Assembly (NCBI GenBank): GCA_030431675.1
Contig: JAUIIV010000007.1
Coordinates: 1 to 60,111 of the forward strand
Direction of reading: 5' to 3'
Length of the DNA: 60,111 bases
Origin: Gammaproteobacteria bacterium
GTDB taxonomy: Bacteria > Pseudomonadota > Gammaproteobacteria > UBA6186 > Azoamicaceae
Part shown: positions 54,650 through 60,111 of the stretch, in pieces
How the letters are laid out: every line of letters begins with the position of its first letter
How positions within the stretch are numbered: the first letter of the stretch is position 1
Position numbers and translations under genes: made by a program
The notes under the pieces: model-generated
Told to the model about the DNA's origin: nothing
Databases searched by the model: none
The model's input: only the letters and a program-made list of their open reading frames with translations

Positions 54650-56008
54650 ATGCAAAAGGAATATACTGATCATTTCTTTAACATTTCACCCAAGCATGGT
54701 TTTTTACCAATACGAGAGCCTTTAGCAAACTTGCCTACGCAGTACTCAGCTATCCAATTAATAATTGATAAGCTTCCAGATTTAATAGCTGATATTCCTT
54801 GTTTTGATGAAAAAATTGCGAATTTGCCTAAGTTAAATGTAGACGAAGAGACTGATCCTTTTGTGATTCAGGCTTTATTTCGTGCTTATTGTTTTGTAAG
54901 TTCTGCATATTTGCTTGCACCTGCACAGCGAGATAAAAAAGATGGTATTTACGGCAAGGCGCGTAATGAACTGCCAGCACAACTTGCAGTGCCATTGGAT
55001 TGTGTAGCCAATAAGTTGGGAGTATCGCCTTGGTTGGAGTACCATTATGCTTATTCCTTAGGTAATTATATTAGAAAAGATCCACAAGGCGATTTGCATT
55101 GGCAAAACCTTGATATGGCTTGTTCTTTTACCCGTACCAAGGATGAAATTGGCTTTATTATGAACCATGTATATATTAATGAGGTTACCCCGGACTTAGT
55201 GCAAGCTATTTATTTGTATTTTACAAATCAGGAGCAGGATGGCATTAAATTAATGTATGAGACTTTGTTAGAAATAAATAAACGTAGGCAGTCTATGTGG
55301 CGCGCATCTGATCATCGACATTACAATGACTTTCGTGCTTTTATTATGGGTATTAAAGGTAATGAGCAAGTATTTGGGCTAGGGGTTAAGTATCTGGGTA
55401 CAAAAAATCCAGAAGAATACCGCCAGTATCGGGGGCAGACAGGTGCACAAGATGATATTATCCCAACCTGTGATATCTTTACCGGTATTACCAAATTTTA
55501 TCCACATAACGATTTGACGGACTATTTACACGACTTGCGTACCTATCGTCCACAATGTGTTCAGGCGTACTTTAAAGACTTGCAGGAAGAAGTTGCTGTT
55601 AAGCCTGTGTTAGAGTTTTTTAAAAGTAGAGATGATCATAACGGTTTGGTTTATTTGTTAGCTTGTATTGACCAGGTTTATCTCTTTAGAAATGGCCATT
55701 GGCAATTTGTACAACAATATATTATGGCAAATACTAAATACCCTGTTGCAACTGGAGGGACGCCAATAATATCTTGGTTGCCTAATCAGATCCAAGCATG
55801 CTTATCTGCCATAGGAGAAGTATTGAATATAATTAAGGTTGATTTATTGAATGAAATACATAAACAAATGTATGAGGATATTAAACACAGACACCAGCAA
55901 GGTCAAAAATTGATAAATGAGCAACTTAAAGAGTTACAGAAAATTGACTATAGTTCAGAAAAAGTCTACAAGCTTAATGATCAACACAACTTGCAAGATG
56001 ATAAATGA
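54650..56008 (+). CDS. Indoleamine 2,3-dioxygenase-like haem protein
   Basis: This 452-residue protein begins with ISPKHGFLPIREPLANLP, like the start of indoleamine 2,3-dioxygenases. Late in the chain FRNGHWQFVQQYI (His350) aligns with the haem-ligating SYHLQIVTKYI of human IDO1. It is followed after few residues by VATGGTPIISWL, parallel to GTGGTDLMNFL. The middle part is longer and diverged, and the MP-x-HR-FL segment is replaced by DHRHYNDFRAFIMGI. The family cleaves the indole ring of tryptophan; activity here is unproven. A GTG at 54629 would add seven residues. It lies 29 bases after poxB. The 50 C-terminal residues are charged and coiled. Confidence 0.72.
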   Translation: MQKEYTDHFFNISPKHGFLPIREPLANLPTQYSAIQLIIDKLPDLIADIPCFDEKIANLPKLNVDEETDPFVIQALFRAYCFVSSAYLLAPAQRDKKDGIYGKARNELPAQLAVPLDCVANKLGVSPWLEYHYAYSLGNYIRKDPQGDLHWQNLDMACSFTRTKDEIGFIMNHVYINEVTPDLVQAIYLYFTNQEQDGIKLMYETLLEINKRRQSMWRASDHRHYNDFRAFIMGIKGNEQVFGLGVKYLGTKNPEEYRQYRGQTGAQDDIIPTCDIFTGITKFYPHNDLTDYLHDLRTYRPQCVQAYFKDLQEEVAVKPVLEFFKSRDDHNGLVYLLACIDQVYLFRNGHWQFVQQYIMANTKYPVATGGTPIISWLPNQIQACLSAIGEVLNIIKVDLLNEIHKQMYEDIKHRHQQGQKLINEQLKELQKIDYSSEKVYKLNDQHNLQDDK

Positions 56009-56017
56009 TGACTTGGA

Positions 56018-56242
56018 CTATTGAAAGTTTGTTGTATCGATAAAGGTATCGTCCGACGGGCCACTAAGATCTTGGTTTTCGTTTCCAACAGTTGCCGATA
56101 AATTTAGATCTTCTTCTTGTGTATCTATTGCTAATTCATCAATATGTTTTTTCTTACCTTGCAGTCCATCATCGTGCTTATCGGTATCATTAGATAGCAC
56201 TTTCATGCCTTCTGCGTAATTAATTCGTACTTTATCTACCAT
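56018..56242 (-). CDS. Small acidic unknown protein
   Basis: This 74-residue protein starts after a GAGG ribosome site 8 bases away, so it is probably expressed. It is highly charged (KHDDGLQGKKKHIDELAID, EEDLNLS), has no Cys, and ends FIDTTNFQ. It looks disordered. I know no relative. Confidence 0.5.
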   Translation of the reverse strand: MVDKVRINYAEGMKVLSNDTDKHDDGLQGKKKHIDELAIDTQEEDLNLSATVGNENQDLSGPSDDTFIDTTNFQ

Positions 56243-56327
56243 TACTACTACCTCAAATACAACCTATAGGTAATTATAGTACTTTTTGATTAAAACTGTG
56301 CGTAATAGTGTATTTACAATAAGGGTG

Positions 56328-56789
56328 TTAGTATGTTGCTTGCTCTAGTGCGAGAAGTCTCTCTTTGTTGTTTATTCCGGCTGCAAAACCTACTAATTTG
56401 CCATTTTTACCTATCACTCGGTGGCAGGGGATAATAATTGGTAGAGGATTTCTGTGGTTGGCAGAGCCTACTGCGCGGGCGGCATTTGGGCTCCCAATTT
56501 GTTGCGCGATTTGACTGTAAGTTGTTGTTCGACCAAAGGGTATCTGTGCTACTTGGTGTAATACCTTTTTAAAAAATGGCGGCGCTATAAGGCTGTACTC
56601 AATTGTAAAGATTTTTCTTTGTTTTAAGAAATATTCGTCTAGCTGTGTTGTTGTGTCTTTAAATATTGCAGGGTTATATTCACCAGCGATATTTGCAGGT
56701 TGAAAATTAAATTTAATTTGCTGTAATATGCCGAATTCGCCAGCTAGTAATAAGCGGCCAAGTGGACTATCGTAATAGCTGTATTGCAT
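56328..56789 (-). CDS. ogt: Methylated-DNA--protein-cysteine methyltransferase
   Basis: This 153-residue protein removes alkyl groups from O6-alkylguanine by transfer to its own Cys. The active site is IIIPCHRVIGKNGKLVGFAAG, and the helix-turn-helix GRTTTYSQIAQQIGSPNAARAVGSA with the Arg finger is ahead of it. Size and start (MQYSYYDSPLGRLLLAGE) match Ogt rather than the longer Ada. The gene stands alone and is divergent from tpx. Confidence 0.95.
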   Translation of the reverse strand: MQYSYYDSPLGRLLLAGEFGILQQIKFNFQPANIAGEYNPAIFKDTTTQLDEYFLKQRKIFTIEYSLIAPPFFKKVLHQVAQIPFGRTTTYSQIAQQIGSPNAARAVGSANHRNPLPIIIPCHRVIGKNGKLVGFAAGINNKERLLALEQATY

Positions 56790-56871
56790 AACTTTAATGT
56801 TTGTTGATAACTCTGATTACAGACAAGGCAATATACTAACATGAGTTGAGATATTAATTAAGTAAGGTGAT

Positions 56872-57378
56872 ATGATGAGTCAAGTTACATTCAAAGAATC
56901 CCCAGTTGTGTTGTGGGGTAAATTTCCTGATGTTGGTTCTAATGCGGAGGACTTTCGCTTGGTAGCTAATGATTTACAGGAAGTTGGCTTAGAAGACTTT
57001 AATTCTAAAAATATAATATTGAATATTTTTCCAAGTATTGATACTGCAGTTTGTGCGCAAACCGTACGTACTTTTAATGAGAAGGCCGCCAAGGTAAAAG
57101 ATACGCAGGTACTTTGTATTTCTAAAGACTTGCCATTTGCGCAGGCGCGGTTTTGTGGAGCAGAAAATATTAAAAATGTGCAAACGCTGTCTGCATTTAG
57201 GTATAGAGGCTTCCAGCAGGACTATGGTGTAGGTATTACCGAGGGCCCGCTTAAAGAATTGCTTGCACGCGCAGTTGTTGTTATTAACGAACGTCGTGAA
57301 GTCGTTTACTCTGAATTAGTGTCCGAGATAACTCAAGAGCCAGATTACGCTAAATGTTTGGGAGCGTTGCCGCTTTAG
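56872..57378 (+). CDS. tpx: Thiol peroxidase Tpx
   Basis: This 168-residue protein equals the length of E. coli Tpx. It has NIFPSIDTAVCAQTVRTFN with the peroxidatic Cys near residue 61, and LPFAQARFCGAENIKNV with the resolving Cys near 95. It reduces hydroperoxides using thioredoxin. The gene starts with ATGATG, so the first codon may be three bases later. Its 3' end overlaps the small lipoprotein gene on the other strand. Confidence 0.96.
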   Translation: MMSQVTFKESPVVLWGKFPDVGSNAEDFRLVANDLQEVGLEDFNSKNIILNIFPSIDTAVCAQTVRTFNEKAAKVKDTQVLCISKDLPFAQARFCGAENIKNVQTLSAFRYRGFQQDYGVGITEGPLKELLARAVVVINERREVVYSELVSEITQEPDYAKCLGALPL

Positions 57379-57493
57379 CAACAAGCAACGGCTGGTTGCG
57401 ATCGGTAAAACTGTAATCAACTGTGCAACCAGCTAATAACACACCAGCCATTAGAATGCTGCATTTAATTAGAGTAAGAAAAATGACGCGCAT
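57350..57493 (-). CDS. Small lipoprotein of 47 residues
   Basis: The frame begins MRVIFLTLIKCSILMAGVLL and continues AGC, so the lipobox is LLAGC with lipidated Cys near residue 23. The mature part is only about 25 residues (TVDYSFTDRNQPLLVAK). An AAGGA site lies six bases ahead of the ATG. It overlaps the end of tpx by 29 bases on the opposite strand. No known small lipoprotein family (such as LptM or entericidin) fits obviously. Confidence 0.65.
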   Translation of the reverse strand: MRVIFLTLIKCSILMAGVLLAGCTVDYSFTDRNQPLLVAKAATLPNI

Positions 57494-57600
57494 AAAAAAT
57501 CCTTTTTTGCTGAAATTTACTTGAAAAATTAGTGTACCAGCTTATAATGAGGGTTGCAATATTATAGTTATGGGCCGTTCTACAACAAGAGATAAAGGAT

Positions 57601-58089
57601 ATGTCAAATTTCATGCAGCTGCGTCAGGAACTAGATAAACTATTGAAAGCATGTAAGCCATCAAGCCTAAGTAAGTTTAAAGATTTTTTACAAAGTAATA
57701 GAACGGATGCTTTGCAAGTAGTAAACGCTTTAAAGTCATTGCATACTGAAGAGCCAAAAAGTAAAGCACTAAATTTATTTGATATGGTAATTTTACCCGA
57801 GCAAGATTCATTTCCAGAGTATAGTGCAGCCTTTAGTCAAGCTGGCATAAACAGAATTTTGCCGCGTGGTTTTGCTGGTCGTGGATTATCTGATACGCGA
57901 TTTATCTCTGAAATAGTATATAATGTGCTAGGTACTGAGCTATTAGTTAATTTCAGTATGTCTAGAACCAACAAGTCTAGGGCGGGGGTGAGTCCCAGTA
58001 GCCAGATGAGATATCAGGCTAGAGAAGGTTTTTATAATTTACTCGCTCAAAAACTGCCAAAAACACAAAGCGTCAAGCCCAAGCCTTAA
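57601..58089 (+). CDS. Unknown small soluble protein
   Basis: I do not recognise this 162-residue protein. The N-terminal 60 residues are helical and lysine-rich (LRQELDKLLKACKPSSLSKF). A central segment FDMVILPEQDSFPEYSAAF and the basic SMSRTNKSRAGVSPSS near residue 125 follow. There is no signal peptide. It ends four bases into the convergent DUF805 gene. A short A/G-rich stretch (AGAGATAAAGGAT) precedes the ATG. Confidence 0.6.
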   Translation: MSNFMQLRQELDKLLKACKPSSLSKFKDFLQSNRTDALQVVNALKSLHTEEPKSKALNLFDMVILPEQDSFPEYSAAFSQAGINRILPRGFAGRGLSDTRFISEIVYNVLGTELLVNFSMSRTNKSRAGVSPSSQMRYQAREGFYNLLAQKLPKTQSVKPKP

Positions 58090-58502
58090 AAGGTTACATC
58101 CTTAGCTTTGATAGGGCATGCTCCATAAGGATTTTTGCCTGCCTGGCTTGGTTGTACATAGAAGTACAATAAGATCAGCCAACCAATTACTGGTATTATA
58201 TTTAGTAGTATCATCCAGCCTGATAATCCTACATCATGCAGTCTGCGTACTGTAACCGTAATTGAGGGTACAAGAATAAAAATAGAATACAGCCCACCAA
58301 AGAAGCCTACAGCGGTGACAGGGTCAAATGTACCTATTGTATAGTCAATACATGAAAGCAGTAGAGTAATAATTAAGTTGAATAAAGTGAAATACCAGAA
58401 CTCCATGCGCCTAGATCTGCCTTTAATAACAAAATATTTTTGTAACGCTAAAATGTACCAATTCATATACTGTCTCCCTTGGTGTAGTTTAGCAGAATAC
58501 AC
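58086..58502 (-). CDS. DUF805 inner-membrane protein
   Basis: This 138-residue protein has three or four membrane helices. The DUF805 signature is evident: KYFVIKGRSRRMEFWYFTLFN at the start, VRRLHDVGLSGWMILLNIIPVIGWLIL in the middle and GKNPYGACP at the end. The function of the family is unknown. The start codon has only a weak site; the first of two close Met codons (MYSAKL, MNWYIL) might instead be the second. Confidence 0.87.
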   Translation of the reverse strand: MYSAKLHQGRQYMNWYILALQKYFVIKGRSRRMEFWYFTLFNLIITLLLSCIDYTIGTFDPVTAVGFFGGLYSIFILVPSITVTVRRLHDVGLSGWMILLNIIPVIGWLILLYFYVQPSQAGKNPYGACPIKAKDVTF

Positions 58503-58897
58503 ATATTATTTAGTAAATAGACTGTATATCATGTAAGTAGTTGTATAAAAATTGAACAAAATTATAAAACCCTTATGCCATAAGGTAAGTAACAGTTTTC
58601 AACCAACTTATCCACAATTATATCCAGCGAATCAGTGGATATGTGTGTAATATATCCACACCGTTTCTATCTATTCGGTTAACTAATGAATGTCAGTCTT
58701 AAGTAAATTAAATATTATTTGTAAAATGATTAACTAAAACAAAAACCCACAAGAAAACACTGTAATATATCTCGATACATGGCATAAGAACCCTTTACTT
58801 GAGCAATTTAAAAAGATATTATTCAACTAAGGTCTATTATAAAGTTAGATTAATAGTAAAAACATAATAAATAATAATTAGTTTCGAGGAATAATAA
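58503..58897. other. AT-rich intergenic region with DnaA-box-like motifs
   Basis: TTATCCACA (58608-58616) is a perfect DnaA box. ATATCCACA (58652-58660) and, on the other strand, AGTGGATAT (58634-58642) are close. An AT-rich stretch follows up to the next gene. Single perfect boxes also occur inside genes of this window, so the cluster is only suggestive. No gene is seen. Confidence 0.4.
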
Positions 58898-59599
58898 ATG
58901 AAAAGAATAGTAGCTCTATTCCTTTTAATGCCCAGCTTTGCGTTTGCTAATGTATGCGACGAAACCTACGTTGGTGCAAGATTATCTGGAAGAAGCATGG
59001 AGTTCAAAACTGGGTTAGGTGATAACCTTTTTGCGCAGAAAAATTCATTAATACAATACTCCGTTTTTGGTGGAACTCAATTTAACGAATATTTTGGTAC
59101 TGAAGTAACTGTGTTTACTACTAATAAAGATAAACGTACGCCTACTATCAATAGTGGTACCACTGCTTTAGGTATAGCAAACTTTGCAGGTATGGGACCT
59201 GATAAATACGAAGCTAAAACCCAGATTTGTGGTACTACTCTACAAGTTACAGCTTGTTATCCAATTGTGCAACGAGTGGGTGTTTTTGCAGCAGCAGGTG
59301 CTGGCTATGCAAAGATGAAATTAGAAGCAAACTTGCTAGAGAATGATGGGGTGGCAGCGACTTACACACAGAAAGCAAATAATAGCGTTGATCCTGCTTT
59401 TAGCAAAATATATCCAGTTGCTAAAACTGGTTTAGATGTCAATATTACAGATACTATTGGTGTGCGAGCTGATATTGGCTGGGAGGGGACCTCTGCTTTT
59501 AAGCAGTCATTCTATACCGTTGGTTCGGGAAACAATGCCCTTAAGGTTAAAGCTAGAGACTCTTTTGTATATGGTATGAGCGTATACGCATACATATAA
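58898..59599 (+). CDS. Outer-membrane beta-barrel protein (OmpA-like/porin fold)
   Basis: This 233-residue protein has a signal peptide (MKRIVALFLLMPSFAFANV) and alternating hydrophobic strands ending in aromatic residues, finishing FVYGMSVYAYI. Typical pieces are TYVGARLSGRSMEFKTGLGD, VGVFAAAGAGYAKMKLEANL and VRADIGWEGTSAFKQSF. It resembles eight-stranded surface barrels of OmpA/OmpW type. Two Cys in the CGTTLQVTACYP loop may form a disulfide. CGAGGAAT precedes the ATG and a strong terminator follows. Confidence 0.75.
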   Translation: MKRIVALFLLMPSFAFANVCDETYVGARLSGRSMEFKTGLGDNLFAQKNSLIQYSVFGGTQFNEYFGTEVTVFTTNKDKRTPTINSGTTALGIANFAGMGPDKYEAKTQICGTTLQVTACYPIVQRVGVFAAAGAGYAKMKLEANLLENDGVAATYTQKANNSVDPAFSKIYPVAKTGLDVNITDTIGVRADIGWEGTSAFKQSFYTVGSGNNALKVKARDSFVYGMSVYAYI

Positions 59600-59623
59600 T
59601 ATTTCCGTACTACTTCTTACAAC

Positions 59624-59648
59624 AAGCCCAGCATTGCTGGGCTTTTTT
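59624..59648 (+). terminator. Rho-independent terminator
   Basis: AAGCCCAGC-ATT-GCTGGGCTT is a perfect stem closed by a three-base loop and followed by TTTTTT. It ends the outer-membrane protein gene. Confidence 0.95.
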
Positions 59649-59760
59649 GTATCCGCAAATATTTGCGACCATGCAGCATACAGGTAGGGCAATTTGCTTG
59701 CTTTTTGTCTTTGAAATAGCCACCCTAATTATTAGTCTGAACATCAACACAGGTATGAGT

Positions 59761-60006
59761 ATGGACAGGATAAAAAAAATTACAAGAGGTGCTCTAGCTA
59801 GTATGGTCTTGTTAACTGCATTACCAGCAGTTGCAAGCTCAAACTGTGGAATTTGTCTTAATGAGCCTTATCTAGGCCTTGAATTATTGCAAACTAATAT
59901 GGACTTTAAAACCGGGTATGGTAAAGGGGTGTTTTATAAAAAGCCGGTTGATTGGAATGTATTTGGGGGCTTTAAGTTTAGCTGGGGTAATCCTCCCTTA
60001 AACTGA
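59761..60006 (+). pseudogene. Outer-membrane protein paralogue truncated by an IS end
   Basis: The frame starts MDRIKKITRGALASMVLLTA with a signal peptide. It then gives NEPYLGLELLQTNMDFKTGY and WNVFGGFKFS, matching the neighbouring barrel protein (ETYVGARLSGRSMEFKTGLG, YSVFGGTQFN). At 59985 it runs into the IS end and stops at 60006 within foreign sequence. Only the signal and the first strands remain; the rest of the gene is not in this window. Confidence 0.8.
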
Positions 60007-60111
60007 TCCCAAGAAAAAGTAGAATTTTTATGGCAAAATAGAGCTAATAGGAGTTCTAACTTATGAGAAAATCAAAATTTACAGAGTCAGAGATATTTAA
60101 CATACTTAAAC
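59985..60111 (+). mobile_element. End of an IS3-family-like element, right copy
   Basis: This is the inverted partner of 2-128 (126 of 127 bases equal). It begins GGGTAATCCTCCC exactly where the outer-membrane gene is broken, and contains the leader and start of the transposase. Hence the block's outer edge is the probable element end. The element continues beyond the window. Confidence 0.78.
60063..60111 (+). CDS. IS3-type transposase OrfA, partial
   Basis: The frame starts MRKSKFTESEIFNILK and runs off the window. The beginning matches the style of IS407-group OrfA proteins (MKKSRFTE-QI--ILKEA), which carry a helix-turn-helix. TAGGAG lies ahead of the ATG. The left copy has a stop at codon 10 where this one has Glu. 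Confidence 0.65.
   Translation, partial: MRKSKFTESEIFNILK

Noticed and set aside
1..60111. CRISPR arrays, rRNA genes or a phage gene cluster
   Set aside because: No regularly spaced short repeats, no rRNA signature and no structural phage genes were seen anywhere in the window.

Overview
The window looks like chromosomal DNA of an AT-rich gammaproteobacterium, most likely a host-associated member of or near the Legionellales/Coxiellaceae. This is inferred from three things: gammaproteobacterial versions of PrkA-YeaH-SpoVR, Hda-DUF2066, TamA/TamB, Tpx and PoxB; several MFS carriers and a Mip-like FKBP of the kind common in Legionella and Coxiella; and many lineage-specific proteins without recognisable relatives, one of which looks like a divergent eukaryotic-type U-box. 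Species cannot be named from sequence alone.

Layout. 1-128: an end of an IS3-type element (minus strand). 493-2600: amino-acid-type binding protein and an MFS carrier. 2608-4364: a Tus-like replication-terminus protein divergent from a DUF2797 protein. 4394-10690: a proline-rich orphan and the spoVR-yeaH-prkA operon. 11002-11649: U-box-like orphan. 11681-18751: one minus-strand unit with an ABC permease fusion, its ATPase, tamA and tamB. 18796-25352: DUF2066, hda, EamA and MFS carriers, and an 830-residue orphan. 25361-27611: uppP, acylphosphatase, wrbA-like and an orphan. 27624-32704: sufBCDSU plus a Rieske protein. 32885-35932: glycosidase-like protein, methyltransferase, GT90 glycosyltransferase. 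36049-42041: acnA-fumC-FKBP-TPR/methyltransferase. 42151-46531: an accessory patch with tRNA-Val, a decayed tRNA-Val copy, decayed toxin-antitoxin modules, an L,D-transpeptidase, an acetyltransferase and a 188-bp direct duplication. 46677-51106: exported or unknown proteins, including an acidic repeat protein. 51262-56008: an operon of a glutamate-synthase-like oxidoreductase, PoxB-type enzyme and an indoleamine-dioxygenase-like haem protein. 56018-60006: ogt, tpx, a tiny lipoprotein, a DUF805 protein, and two related outer-membrane proteins, the second cut by an inverted IS end (59985-60111).

How it fits together. The housekeeping part covers Fe-S assembly, two TCA enzymes (one an Fe-S protein), outer-membrane biogenesis, undecaprenyl phosphate recycling, DnaA inactivation and stress response. 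The rest shows genome erosion and small insertions: fragments of a toxin, a TnpB-like protein, a GT90 and a tRNA survive beside intact relatives. The most informative places are the 42.9-46.5 kb patch, the U-box-like protein, the Tus homologue and the three-gene redox operon at 51-56 kb.
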